Shown here piece after piece: positions 1-8,781 of a DNA stretch of 64,000 nt. This DNA is from HXMU1420-13 sp965601825. Its GTDB lineage: Bacteria; Bacteroidota; Rhodothermia; Balneolales; Balneolaceae. How positions within the stretch are numbered: position 1 is the stretch's first letter; every line of letters begins with the position of its first letter. A program made the translations under genes and the position numbers. The DNA lies in the NCBI GenBank assembly GCA_965601825.1, contig OZ271839.1:2914001-2978000 (forward strand). The letters are read 5' to 3'. The notes under the pieces were generated by a model. The model had not been told where the DNA came from. It made no database searches and was given only the letters and a program-made list of their open reading frames with translations.

Positions 1-122
1 ATATGATTGTTATTTTATTAACTAATAGAACTTATCCAAATCGAAGTTATGGAAGAAGTATCAGCAGAATTAGAGCCGCTGTTGCTGATGCAGCTTTTTC
101 ATCAATTTTAAATCAACCATGA
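1..122 (+). CDS. C-terminal end of a beta-lactamase-family serine hydrolase (partial)
   Basis: Only the last 40 codons are in the window, in the frame of base 3, ending in TGA at 120-122. The visible tail contains VILLTNRTYPNR followed by an Arg/Ala-rich helix. That is the usual end of periplasmic class C beta-lactamase-like hydrolases (an ...LTNR.hP... strand, then a final helix). The catalytic residues lie upstream and cannot be checked, so the family call rests on this tail alone. The stop overlaps the start of the cytidine deaminase gene (ATGA), so the two genes are probably translationally coupled in one operon. Confidence 0.6.
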   Translation, partial: MIVILLTNRTYPNRSYGRSISRIRAAVADAAFSSILNQP

Positions 123-817
123 ACTGGCAGACATTACTAGAAAGATCATATGTACCCTACTCTTTACAGCCAGATGCTTGTATTGTTGAAGGTTCTGAAG
201 GTGGATTTTATTCGGGGGTGAGAATTGAAAATATTTCATTTCCACTTACGATCACAGCTGTTCAGGCAGCTTGTTGTATTTGTCTTTCCTATGGTGAGAC
301 ACCCAAAGTAATTCATGTTTTAAATGAGAATGAATCTCAACTTGAATACTGGAGTAAAGAATTTGACTGCAAAATTGCGATAAGTGATCAATCTGAAGAT
401 TTTGATATTGCTAATTACAAAGCACTTGAAATCATTGATAAGAAGCAAAAACTAATTGATTTACTTAAAACTGCCGTTACACAAAATTCTCATTTTCCGG
501 TATCTGCCTTGTTGAAGACAGAATCAGCATTCTATTCAGGTGTAAATGTTGAGGTAAGTGATTGGGCTAAAGGTCTTTGTGCAGAAAGAATTGCTCTTTC
601 TAAAGCAATTGCTGACGGCATTTCTGATTTTAAATCGATTTCTGTACATACTCTTAAAGGTGAATTTAGTAGTCCCTGTGGTGCTTGTAGACAAGTAATG
701 TTTGAACATTTACCACTTTCTAAAGCCGAACTCTTTCACGCAGATGGCACATATTCAGAACATTTTATAGTTGATTTACTTCCGTTTAGCTTCACTTCGA
801 AGGAATTAAAGAAGTAA
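119..817 (+). CDS. cdd: Cytidine deaminase, two CDA-fold domains
   Basis: Converts cytidine or deoxycytidine to uridine or deoxyuridine in pyrimidine salvage; cytosolic. The C-terminal half (about residues 115-232) is a standard zinc deaminase: FYSGVNVE substrate loop, C154-A-E156 (zinc ligand and catalytic Glu) and the P-C187-G-A-C190 zinc pair. The N-terminal half (about 10-100) repeats the fold, with a similar FYSGVRIEN strand, but it has no CAE or PCxxC motif and looks catalytically dead. This is the arrangement of E. coli-type dimeric Cdd rather than the short, roughly 130-residue tetrameric type. The start ATG overlaps the stop of the upstream hydrolase. A terminator hairpin follows at 892-914. 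Confidence 0.85.
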   Translation: MNWQTLLERSYVPYSLQPDACIVEGSEGGFYSGVRIENISFPLTITAVQAACCICLSYGETPKVIHVLNENESQLEYWSKEFDCKIAISDQSEDFDIANYKALEIIDKKQKLIDLLKTAVTQNSHFPVSALLKTESAFYSGVNVEVSDWAKGLCAERIALSKAIADGISDFKSISVHTLKGEFSSPCGACRQVMFEHLPLSKAELFHADGTYSEHFIVDLLPFSFTSKELKK

Positions 818-891
818 TTTAAGCTTCTATAGTGTTTTCACATTAAAGAATCAATGCCAATTGAGGTGTTTTTCGAAAAAAAAGTTCATTT

Positions 892-914
892 AAAGTGCTA
901 AAAAAGCACTTTTT
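892..914 (+). terminator. Intrinsic terminator after cdd
   Basis: An 8-bp perfect stem (AAAGTGCT / AGCACTTT) with a short A loop is followed by a T run. It lies 75 bases after the cdd stop. Flanking A and T runs mean it could work in both directions, but on the minus strand there is no nearby gene to terminate. Confidence 0.7.
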
Positions 915-1003
915 AATTTGACACAGTTGCTTTGAATCTCTAGCTTCTGAACAGTTTCAGAAATTTGAAATTTACTTAAACACAAACATAACGGAGTTAT
1001 ATA

Positions 1004-1180
1004 ATGAGTAGAGTAGACGATTTGAAAGGATTAGTTGACAGTGTATCAGCTGAGATGGAAAAGTTCTACGATAAAGGAAACAAAGCTGCGGGTACCCGTG
1101 CTAGAAAAGGGCTACAGGATCTAAAGAAATTAGCTCAAGACATTCGTCTTGAAATTCAATCAAAGAAAAACGAAGGCTAA
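1004..1180 (+). CDS. Small histone H1-like DNA-binding protein (Hc1-like)
   Basis: A 58-residue protein that begins MSRVDDLKGLVDSV and continues with a highly charged helical stretch (EKFYDKGNKAAGTRARKGLQ, then DLKKLAQDIRLEIQSKK). The pattern FYDKGNKAAGTRxRKGxQDLKxLAQ(D/E)IR is the conserved core of the histone H1-like (Hc1-type) proteins found throughout Bacteroidota, usually 57-60 residues long. The expected role is nucleoid or chromatin packing. It is a single-gene unit: it lies between terminators at 892-914 and 1205-1238, with a GGAG-like ribosome-binding sequence about 8 bases before the ATG. Because it is shorter than 60 codons it is easily missed. Length and motif agree well with the family. 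Confidence 0.85.
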   Translation: MSRVDDLKGLVDSVSAEMEKFYDKGNKAAGTRARKGLQDLKKLAQDIRLEIQSKKNEG

Positions 1181-1204
1181 TCCTGCTTTTTCAAAAAAAC
1201 TCTG

Positions 1205-1238
1205 AAGCCCTGTTCTTTTGAAAGAGCAGGGCTTTTTT
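1205..1238 (+). terminator. Strong intrinsic terminator after the histone-like gene
   Basis: AAGCCCTG and CAGGGCTT form an 8-bp stem extended by an inner TCTTT/AAAGA pairing, followed by a T run. It begins 25 bases after the stop at 1180 and also separates the gene from the convergent gene whose stop is at 1243. A long, GC-rich stem fits a highly expressed small gene. Confidence 0.85.
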
Positions 1239-1242
1239 GTTT

Positions 1243-1704
1243 CTAGTCGATACAATTGTCTCTTCTTCGTGTATCAACCAGGTATATAATTTTCCATTCC
1301 CCTTCTATTTTCGCCATCTGGATACTATTTACACCACAGTGTGAAAAATTCTCTCCGACGTAAAACTTATACGGTGTCCAAACTGATGCTAAATCACCAT
1401 CAATTCTTATATCGATAGATGAAATCTGCTCATCATAAATTTCATCATGAGGAGTACCTATCGATTCAAGCCATCTGTTTAAAGAACCTATTGCTCTTAC
1501 TACTTCTCCATTCTGATTTGTATACACTGAATTCATTGGTGCATCCCTCAAAACTTGAGATGCAACCATTGCACTATCACCGGCTCTCATACCGTCAAAA
1601 ATAGTTGTGATTACAGCCTCAATAGCAGCTTTATCAGTTTCTTGTGCAGATATAAAATTTGTTGACAAGAATAGTAATAGGATTGGAAGAATTATTTTTC
1701 GCAT
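1243..1704 (-). CDS. Secreted NTF2-like (SnoaL/DUF4440-type) protein
   Basis: A 153-residue protein with a clear signal peptide (MRKIILPILLLFLSTNFISA, cleavage before QE). The mature part starts with an AAIEAVITTIFDGMRAGD helix, then alternates strands ending in IDIRIDGDLASVWTPYKFYV and MAKIEGEWKIIYLVDTRR. This is the cone-shaped NTF2-like fold seen in SnoaL, DUF4440 and putative lumazine-binding proteins. The catalytic role is unknown; these proteins are often small-molecule binders in the periplasm. It is monocistronic and convergent with the histone-like gene. Confidence 0.7.
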   Translation of the reverse strand: MRKIILPILLLFLSTNFISAQETDKAAIEAVITTIFDGMRAGDSAMVASQVLRDAPMNSVYTNQNGEVVRAIGSLNRWLESIGTPHDEIYDEQISSIDIRIDGDLASVWTPYKFYVGENFSHCGVNSIQMAKIEGEWKIIYLVDTRRRDNCID

Positions 1705-1915
1705 GTTAATTCGCTTTGATTGTTGATTCTTTTATTGATTTGAAATTCTGTTGATTACTAATCTAACCACTTTCGATTATATAGAATTGAAGTTTCAAAG
1801 AGGTAGAAAATATCTATCCATTTATTGTAAAATTTTAATCAAGAACCTCAGAGGATTTTTTGTGGTTATTAACGTATTACAAAGTTTGTGAATCCATACA
1901 TAACGTTTAAAAAAA

Positions 1916-2842
1916 TTGAAGAAACAAAGTTTTCAAAGTCGGTTAATAAATGCATACCTGATTGCATCAGATCGAAAAAGCAAATATCAGGAACGTTGGT
2001 TTTATTCAAACCCTGAAATTTCCCAACCCCCAAAAGAGATACTAAAGGACTCAATCGTTTCAAATCAAACTATCCAGTCAAGAAATCTTTGGGTTATTGA
2101 ACCAAAAGAGGTAGAAGTTGAGAAAACAATTTTATTCTTACATGGTGGAGGATTCGCCAAGAATTTTCAAAAATATCACTGGAAATTCGTTCAAAGATTG
2201 TCTCGAGAGTTAAAGGCCAGAATTTATGCACCTGACTATCCTCTTATTCCGGAATCTAATTACAAAGAAGTACACTCATTCGTACTAGAAGTATATTCCC
2301 ATATCAATTCCATTGAGTCTATTGACCAACTTTATGTTATCGGTGATTCCTGTGGCGCAACAATAGCCTTAAACACTTCTCACCGCTTAAAAGAGATTGG
2401 AGTTGGGCAACCGAAAGAGTTTATACTACTAAGTCCATGGTTAGACTTGTCACTCACAAATCCACAAATTGATATTGTAAATGATACTGATCCCGTCTTA
2501 GATATTGAAGTTCTGCAGAAATTAGGAAATCAGTTTGCAGCAGAATTAGACACTAACGATCCAATGGTTAGCCCTATTTATGCTGATTTAAGAAGAGTAG
2601 CACCAATTACAATTCTTATTGGTACCAGAGATATTATGCTAGCTGATTGCAAAAAATTTAAAGGGCTGTTGGCTTCTCAACCTGTTGTATTTACTTATAG
2701 AGAGTTTGAAGGCATGTTCCATACATGGATGTATTTCGATTTTCCTGAAGGAAAAGCAGCTTTTGAAATGATTGCTAATCAAATAAAACATGAACCATCT
2801 GATTTTGAAGTTGCCATGCAAGAAAGTGAGTTTGGATGGTAA
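1916..2842 (+). CDS. Alpha/beta hydrolase, HSL-type carboxylesterase
   Basis: A 308-residue cytosolic esterase of the hormone-sensitive-lipase class. It has the oxyanion loop H76-GGGF, the nucleophile elbow G-D-S145-C-G, the acid D239 in GTRDIM and the base H269 in GMFHTW. The sequence between (YAPDYPLIPES, LLSPWLDLS) matches the HSL signature YRLAPE.../SPW.DL. The substrate is probably a short-chain ester. No signal peptide is seen. Only a TTG start at 1916 gives the full N-terminal helix; no in-frame ATG lies close by, so the start is likely but not certain. It may be co-transcribed with the histidine kinase 63 bases downstream. Confidence 0.8.
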   Translation: MKKQSFQSRLINAYLIASDRKSKYQERWFYSNPEISQPPKEILKDSIVSNQTIQSRNLWVIEPKEVEVEKTILFLHGGGFAKNFQKYHWKFVQRLSRELKARIYAPDYPLIPESNYKEVHSFVLEVYSHINSIESIDQLYVIGDSCGATIALNTSHRLKEIGVGQPKEFILLSPWLDLSLTNPQIDIVNDTDPVLDIEVLQKLGNQFAAELDTNDPMVSPIYADLRRVAPITILIGTRDIMLADCKKFKGLLASQPVVFTYREFEGMFHTWMYFDFPEGKAAFEMIANQIKHEPSDFEVAMQESEFGW

Positions 2843-2905
2843 TGTTTACAATTGATTTGCACGATAAACGGCATATATTAATCACCTAAATATATCGGTA
2901 AGAGT

Positions 2906-5464
2906 TTGAGTTTTAAGGAGCATCCTTTTTCAGTTTTTTTGTTTTCGGACAAATCCGAGAAGAGAAAGAAATATGCTAAGCTGATCACTCAATATTTTGA
3001 AAGAGCCCAAATTCAAGAAGTTGAAAAACTCGAAGACTTTGATTTAGAATCTGCATCTGTTGGTAGATCACTATTAATTGTTGACTCAACATCTCTACCT
3101 GTTAATTGCGAACATCTGCTAAACCCTTTTGTAAATAAAGTTCCCATTCTATGGCTCACTTATGACGAAGATGCTGAAATTGCCCTAGATCTCTTAGATA
3201 GAGGTAAAATTAATAGCATCTGTTACTCTGAAACACCCTCACGACTTTATTCAAGCATAATCAGAGAGTTAAAAGGTGCTTTAGTGTATTCTCAAATTGA
3301 AGTGTTGGGTGAGCAAAACACATTGCTTTCAGACATTTCAGAAAATACCAAGACCGTTGTAATTACCACTGATGAAAACGGAATAACTTTATGGGCTAAT
3401 CAGGCCCATGAAAACTTAACCGGTTATACTCTCGATGAGATGATTGGCAACAAACCCGGAGCTATACTTCAAGGTCCGGAAACTGATCCTGAAACAATTA
3501 GATATTTCAGTGAAAAATTAAAAGAGCAGATTCCTTTCTCCGTTGAAATCCTCAACTACAAAAAGAGTGGGGAAAAATTATGGACAAAGATTAATGTCAC
3601 ACCAATTTTTAAAGATGGCAGAATAAATAAGTATATCTCTTTCCAGGAAGATATAACCGATAAGAAGCTCAATGAAAAGAAACTTGCAGAGAGTTTTATT
3701 AGACTAAATGATGCCCAGCGTATTGGCAAGATGTGCGATTGGATGTACTATCCAGATGCAAAAGAAATATCATGGTCTGAACGAGCTCATGAAATTATAG
3801 AATTAGATGATATATCAAATTTCAATTACTGGAACCTCAGAAAACAGTTAACAAGAACTAGTTTTAAAAAATTACAGCAATCGCTTCAGGAAATCAGAAC
3901 TTCGAATCAAGAATTTGATATTAATTTAGAGTTCAAATCTAGATCTAAAAGCATCAAAATATTACGAGCTGTTGGTATTCCGATTATATCAAATAATAGG
4001 CTCATTAGTGTCCATGGGATACTTCAGGACATATCAGAACAGTACAAAGCCGAAGCTCTGGCCTCCGAATCATTAGAACACCTTCAATCAGTTACTGATA
4101 ACCTTCTAGCCGGCGTTTGTAGAGTCTTGGATAAAGTAGATGGAAGTAGAGAAGTGATATTTGCGAATCAGGGTTTCTTTGATATGTATGAATTAACTGA
4201 GGAGCAAGTTCATGAAGACTTTACCAATGTAATGAAGTTGCTTCATCCAGATGATAAAGTACTGAATATCAATGAAATTTTCGAAGAAGTACAAAGAACA
4301 AAACAAGCCGTAGATCAGTATTTTAGAATTATTACCCATTCCGGCAAACTTAGATGGATGCACCTGATCAGTAATGCATCTGCACTTCCAAACGGTGATA
4401 TCCTTCATGACTTTATAGTAACTGATATCACAGAGAAAGTTTTGAGCGATCGTTTATTCCAAGAAATTAGTGAAGTTTCGTTAAGTGGTGGTTGGGAATT
4501 AGATATGCTGGCAAATAAACTTACCTGGACAGATGTAACGAAACAAATTCATGAAGTTCCTGAAGATTTCGAGCCTGATGTTCAAACCGCCATTAACTTT
4601 TATAAAGAAGGTGAATCTAGAGATAGAATAACTGAATTTTTTACTGAGGTTATAACGACAGGTAATTCAAGAGATGGGCAATTTGAAATTGTAACCGCGA
4701 AAGGTAACCTAAAATGGGTAAGAGCAAAAGGTGCTGCTGAGTATGCTGGTGATCAAATTGTCAGGGTTTATGGTTTTTTCCAGGATATTACAGAATCTGT
4801 TAAGAGACAGAGAACCATAGTTGAATCCCTAAATGAGAAAAATGCTCTGTTAGGTGAAATTCATCATCGAGTTAAAAATAACCTTGCAGTTATTTCTGGT
4901 TTACTACAATTACAATTGATGAAAGGCGAAAATGCTCAATTATCATTAGAAGATGCCGTTAATAGGATTCAATCCATCGCAACTGTGCATGAGATATTAT
5001 ATAACACGGAAAACTTCAATGTTATAAACCTTGATAAGTATTTAGAGAAACTCACACTGAATATTGCTAAAACCAATCCTTCATTTATCAGTGATATAAA
5101 ATTGAACTCCAACATCGAAGAAGTTGATTTGAGTATTAATCAGGCTGTACCTGTTGGGCTGCTTCTAAATGAATTGATCACAAATTCTTTGAAACATGCA
5201 TTTAAAAATGAAGATCCAGGATCTATTTCAATTAATGTGACTAACTCAGGTAATAACTCAATTCAGTTATCATATTCAGATTCAGGAACTGGCTTTGACA
5301 AATCATTATTAGATCAAGGAGAGTCTTTGGGTTATAAACTAATTCAATCCCTTTTATTACAACTTGAAGCCACACATACAATTGAAACAATTGCGGGCTT
5401 CAAACTTGATTGTACTTTCAAAATCGAAAATGAACCTATTCTAAGCAGGCTTACAGAAGAATAA
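2906..5464 (+). CDS. Multi-PAS sensor histidine kinase, HisKA_2 type
   Basis: An 852-residue soluble kinase without membrane segments. It has an N-terminal receiver-like domain (about 10-125), then four PAS/PAC modules (about 140-255, 260-385, 390-515 and 515-635), then the HisKA_2 phosphoacceptor segment EIHHRVKNNLAVISGLLQLQ with phospho-His near H654, and a HATPase_c domain with N-box LLNELITNSLKHAF and G-box DSGTGF. The first PAS resembles a LOV domain (ILQGPETDPET), but the flavin-binding Cys position is not Cys. No partner regulator is adjacent, so it is an orphan kinase. The start codon appears to be TTG at 2906. It is convergent with the VCBS gene, with 20 bases between the stops. Confidence 0.85.
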   Translation: MSFKEHPFSVFLFSDKSEKRKKYAKLITQYFERAQIQEVEKLEDFDLESASVGRSLLIVDSTSLPVNCEHLLNPFVNKVPILWLTYDEDAEIALDLLDRGKINSICYSETPSRLYSSIIRELKGALVYSQIEVLGEQNTLLSDISENTKTVVITTDENGITLWANQAHENLTGYTLDEMIGNKPGAILQGPETDPETIRYFSEKLKEQIPFSVEILNYKKSGEKLWTKINVTPIFKDGRINKYISFQEDITDKKLNEKKLAESFIRLNDAQRIGKMCDWMYYPDAKEISWSERAHEIIELDDISNFNYWNLRKQLTRTSFKKLQQSLQEIRTSNQEFDINLEFKSRSKSIKILRAVGIPIISNNRLISVHGILQDISEQYKAEALASESLEHLQSVTDNLLAGVCRVLDKVDGSREVIFANQGFFDMYELTEEQVHEDFTNVMKLLHPDDKVLNINEIFEEVQRTKQAVDQYFRIITHSGKLRWMHLISNASALPNGDILHDFIVTDITEKVLSDRLFQEISEVSLSGGWELDMLANKLTWTDVTKQIHEVPEDFEPDVQTAINFYKEGESRDRITEFFTEVITTGNSRDGQFEIVTAKGNLKWVRAKGAAEYAGDQIVRVYGFFQDITESVKRQRTIVESLNEKNALLGEIHHRVKNNLAVISGLLQLQLMKGENAQLSLEDAVNRIQSIATVHEILYNTENFNVINLDKYLEKLTLNIAKTNPSFISDIKLNSNIEEVDLSINQAVPVGLLLNELITNSLKHAFKNEDPGSISINVTNSGNNSIQLSYSDSGTGFDKSLLDQGESLGYKLIQSLLLQLEATHTIETIAGFKLDCTFKIENEPILSRLTEE

Positions 5465-5484
5465 ACTTCTACTGGTCAAGTTCT

Positions 5485-8400
5485 CTAATTTTGATTCAAT
5501 TTAATAAGTGATTCATTACTTCTTAAAATTAGTATTTCTGTATCTGAGATAGACAGAAATTGTCGTATTTGTCCGTGGATTTTGATGCCGGTTTCAGCCG
5601 CAGGGATTGTCTGGATCTCGCGGTTTGATCCCAGTCGGAAGACCTCTCCAAAGGAGGCATCATACCTGCCCGCCTCCGGCTTCACTCCATACAGGTTGCC
5701 TCCAATCAGCAGCTCTTTGGTGCCCTGATCATCCATCTGAGTCACGAGCCCTGCATACATCGGCGATAATTGCCCCGCCATCGGTAACTCCTGGGCAGTA
5801 AAGGTGCCATCACCACCTCCCCACCATACCGTACTCGCCAGGGTATACGCCGTTAGCTCCGTGGCTCGCTCCAACTCCTCGGGGGTAAATATATCTTCAA
5901 TCGTTTGCTCCTTATACGCCTCATACTTCAGGTACTTGCGCTTGAGTCCCGGCAGCTGATCCACCAGGTTGTGGCGCAGCACCATCGGGTAGGCTTCCTC
6001 TCCATTATAGGTAGTCAGTATCTGTTCGGTTGAGCCATTGCCATCAAAGTCTCCCACCCACAGACTGGCCGGCTGCTCGGCGCTTGCCCGGAACCGGGAG
6101 TTCAGCCCATGATTGAGTCCGATCAGGTCCAGATTCCCGTCTTCGTCCCAGTCAGTAATAAGAACTTCATTCCACCAGCCGTTCGAAGCTCCCAGTCCGG
6201 CCTGCTCGGTGGTTTCGTTAAACTGTGCTTCGCCGGTCTGAGCCAGCTGGTTGGTAAAGATTCGGATTGGTGCCCATTCTCCGGCTGTGATCAAATCCAA
6301 ATCCCCATCGCCGTCAATATCGGCAAAGTCACTGCCGGTAAACATCCCTGAGTTCAGCAGGCTCGGTGCTGCGGTCTGCGTGACCTCCGTAAAGCTTCCT
6401 GTTCCATCGTTTTGCAGCAGGCGCCCACTAACGGGTCTACCCAGAGCAAATGGGCGCAGGCGTTCTGCGGTAAATACATCTATGTCTCCATCCCCGTCCC
6501 AGTCTGCAGCGCTTACCGTACCGGTAGAGGTAAAGCCGTTCACAGCGTTTAAGCCCCCTGAGAGCTCCCATCCTCCCGGGTTTTGCAGATACAGCCGGTC
6601 CAGCAGTCCCGACGAGCTCGAACTAAATTCATTGCCCCCACTGGCTACATACACATCCTCATCGCCATCCCCATCAGCGTCAAAGAACACACAGTCGGTA
6701 TCCTCGGGCAGCGCCTCGGTGGTGAAGGCTTCCTGCCAGCCTCGGGCAGTCCCTTGGAAAATCGTACCTGCTTGATCCTTTGCCCCACCCAGATACATCC
6801 AGTCTCCAGCGCTACTAGTACAGGCTGCCGGTCCTTCGGTCGAGCGCATATGGAAGACCAAACGGTCGCGGTCAAAGTCCACAAACTGGTTCTCGGTGTG
6901 GCGCCAGTCCAACTCGGCGTCGGTTTGAGTAAATAGCGGTTCGTTCTCTTGGATCGCCGGAGCCGTCGTTGGAACTACAGCTTCTGCTTGATCCAGGCTA
7001 AGCAGCTGATTCACCCCTACGCCTTGCATGCGCGTGAGGCGTCCATCCGGCCACAACACTTCCAAAGAATCAATCTGGCTGGCTTGTCCCAACCCAACGT
7101 GTAAACGAGCATCCACGGTGCTCTGGAAACCGCGCTGCAGGACCTGCTCGCGCCAGAAGAGCTTCCCGCCGGCCCATACGCTGAGCTGAGCGCCAATGGC
7201 TTGGGTATTGCCGCCCTGACCTTTCAGCTCGACCATCAACCAGCTGCCCAAACCGCGGTCTGAGGCCGTATTGCGGTACACAAACGATGGCATATTCACA
7301 TTACTCACCACCAGGTCCAAATCCCCGTCGTTGTCCAAATCTCCATAGGCCGAACCATTTGAAAAGCTAGGCTCCCCAAGCCCCCACTCCACCGCTCGGT
7401 TCGTAAACCTCAAATCTCCCTCCCCAGAAAACATGTAGTTGGGTATTGGTCTTGAAGGTATTAAATCGATAAGCTGCTTAAAATCTACCTGGTCGCCACC
7501 AGTAATGGTCTGAATAATCTCATTACTTGATACATATTGGATATAATCCTGATCCGTCAAGTCCTGGTAGATTCCATTAGCTACAAAAAGATCAGTATGA
7601 CCATTGTGATCAAAGTCATTCATTAATGCGGCCCAACTCCAATCCGTGGCTTCTACACCTGTGAGTCTTCCAACTTCACTAAAAGAACCATCTGAGTTGT
7701 TCAGTTGAAACATATTTCGAGTAAACTGGTGATAGTAACCGTTCTCAAGTGCAAATTGATATTTGTCCCAGCTTTCAAAAGTGGTAACCGTTTTAACTCG
7801 TTCTTCAGGTTCAGGTAACATTTCTGTGACAAAGATTTCAGGATAACCATCATTATTAATATCGGCAGCATCCGCACCCATAGATGCTCCACTAATGCTC
7901 TTTATGGATTCTTCAAGTACTTCATCAAAGGTTCCATCCTGATTATTGATGTATAAATAATCCCGTTCAAAGAAATCGTTGGATACATACAAATCCAGCC
8001 AGCCATCTCTATCGACATCAAGAATAGTAACACCCAAGCCAAAACCGATTACACTTCCATAAATACCTGCCTCAGCACTAACATCTGTGAAGGTATCACC
8101 ATCGTTTCGATACAATTTATCGCCACCAACCTGATCTCTTGATTCTCGTTCATTAATTTGAAGATTAAAACTACCAATAGCTCTATACGAGTTATTAAGG
8201 AGATACAAATCAAGGTCTCCATCTTTATCATAATCAAAAAAACTAGCTTGCGTCGAAAAGCCGCGATCTGCTAATCCATACTCTTCAGCAGATTCTGTAA
8301 ATGTTAAATCACCATTGTTAATGAACAACTCATTTTGTTTGTTATCACCTTCAACGTCTCCTGAATTCGATACATATATATCGATAAGTCCATCGGCGTT

Positions 8401-8772
8401 AATATCAACCATACTAACGCCTGTACTCCATGACCTTGTACCCGCTACACCAGCAGATTCTGTGACATCTTCAAATAGAAAATTACCCTGATTAATGAAT
8501 AATCGATTGTCGCGCATATTGGCAGTGAAATATATATCCAGTAAACCATCATTGTTTACATCACCAACAGCAACACCTCCGCCATTATAAAAATTGCGGT
8601 ATTTATAGATATTGAAGTCCTGATCAAAATCGAGTGGATTATTGAATACTATCCCCGTTTCAGACCCTGATAGTTTTTCATAGACCTGAACGCCATTATC
8701 ACTTGGAATACAACCAAATGAAAAGAATACTACTACTAAATAAAGATTAATTGTCCCTTTTCGAAAAAGCAT
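5485..8772 (-). CDS. VCBS/FG-GAP repeat and ASPIC/UnbV surface lipoprotein, copy A
   Basis: A 1,095-residue lipoprotein (signal ending VVVFFSFGC). It is built of FG-GAP/VCBS beta-propeller blades with repeated calcium-binding DxDxDGxxD loops (GDVNNDGLLDIYF, DLDNDGDLDLVVS, DADGDGDEDVYV, DIDGDGDLDLITAG). An ASPIC/UnbV domain follows at about residues 530-600 (GFQSTVDARLHVGLGQ...LEVLWPDGR). Such CRTAC1-like proteins accompany SusC/D pairs in Bacteroidota and are presumed surface binding proteins; no enzymatic function is established. It is the last gene of the susCD operon. Residues about 443-1086 are encoded by a GC-rich segment almost identical to copy B, while residues 1-442 are ordinary AT-rich sequence and only moderately similar to B. 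Only the last nine or so residues differ again. Confidence 0.85.
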   Translation of the reverse strand: MLFRKGTINLYLVVVFFSFGCIPSDNGVQVYEKLSGSETGIVFNNPLDFDQDFNIYKYRNFYNGGGVAVGDVNNDGLLDIYFTANMRDNRLFINQGNFLFEDVTESAGVAGTRSWSTGVSMVDINADGLIDIYVSNSGDVEGDNKQNELFINNGDLTFTESAEEYGLADRGFSTQASFFDYDKDGDLDLYLLNNSYRAIGSFNLQINERESRDQVGGDKLYRNDGDTFTDVSAEAGIYGSVIGFGLGVTILDVDRDGWLDLYVSNDFFERDYLYINNQDGTFDEVLEESIKSISGASMGADAADINNDGYPEIFVTEMLPEPEERVKTVTTFESWDKYQFALENGYYHQFTRNMFQLNNSDGSFSEVGRLTGVEATDWSWAALMNDFDHNGHTDLFVANGIYQDLTDQDYIQYVSSNEIIQTITGGDQVDFKQLIDLIPSRPIPNYMFSGEGDLRFTNRAVEWGLGEPSFSNGSAYGDLDNDGDLDLVVSNVNMPSFVYRNTASDRGLGSWLMVELKGQGGNTQAIGAQLSVWAGGKLFWREQVLQRGFQSTVDARLHVGLGQASQIDSLEVLWPDGRLTRMQGVGVNQLLSLDQAEAVVPTTAPAIQENEPLFTQTDAELDWRHTENQFVDFDRDRLVFHMRSTEGPAACTSSAGDWMYLGGAKDQAGTIFQGTARGWQEAFTTEALPEDTDCVFFDADGDGDEDVYVASGGNEFSSSSSGLLDRLYLQNPGGWELSGGLNAVNGFTSTGTVSAADWDGDGDIDVFTAERLRPFALGRPVSGRLLQNDGTGSFTEVTQTAAPSLLNSGMFTGSDFADIDGDGDLDLITAGEWAPIRIFTNQLAQTGEAQFNETTEQAGLGASNGWWNEVLITDWDEDGNLDLIGLNHGLNSRFRASAEQPASLWVGDFDGNGSTEQILTTYNGEEAYPMVLRHNLVDQLPGLKRKYLKYEAYKEQTIEDIFTPEELERATELTAYTLASTVWWGGGDGTFTAQELPMAGQLSPMYAGLVTQMDDQGTKELLIGGNLYGVKPEAGRYDASFGEVFRLGSNREIQTIPAAETGIKIHGQIRQFLSISDTEILILRSNESLIKLNQN
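5515..7445 (-). repeat. 1,931-bp near-identical direct repeat, copy in VCBS gene A
   Basis: This aligns without any gap to 9374-11304 at a constant offset of 3,859 bases. My hand count gives about 50 mismatches, roughly 97% identity. Bases 7130-7445 are perfectly identical to the partner. Similarity ends abruptly on both sides. Hand-counted lines inside the repeat have 53-63% GC, against about 42% just outside. Confidence 0.9.
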
Positions 8773-8781
8773 TTGCGTAAC

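Noticed and set aside
918..946. TTGACA-like promoter before the histone-like gene
   Set aside because: The -35-like hexamer is good, but the -10 region is poor and this lineage uses a different promoter consensus; not reported as a feature.
1869..2063. Minus-strand open frame at the start of the esterase gene
   Set aside because: It lies over the start of a well-supported hydrolase gene and lacks motifs.
6251..6775. Long plus-strand open frames opposite the VCBS modules
   Set aside because: They are antisense shadows created by the GC-rich, stop-poor module; identical shadows occur in both copies, and no start site or family motif supports them.
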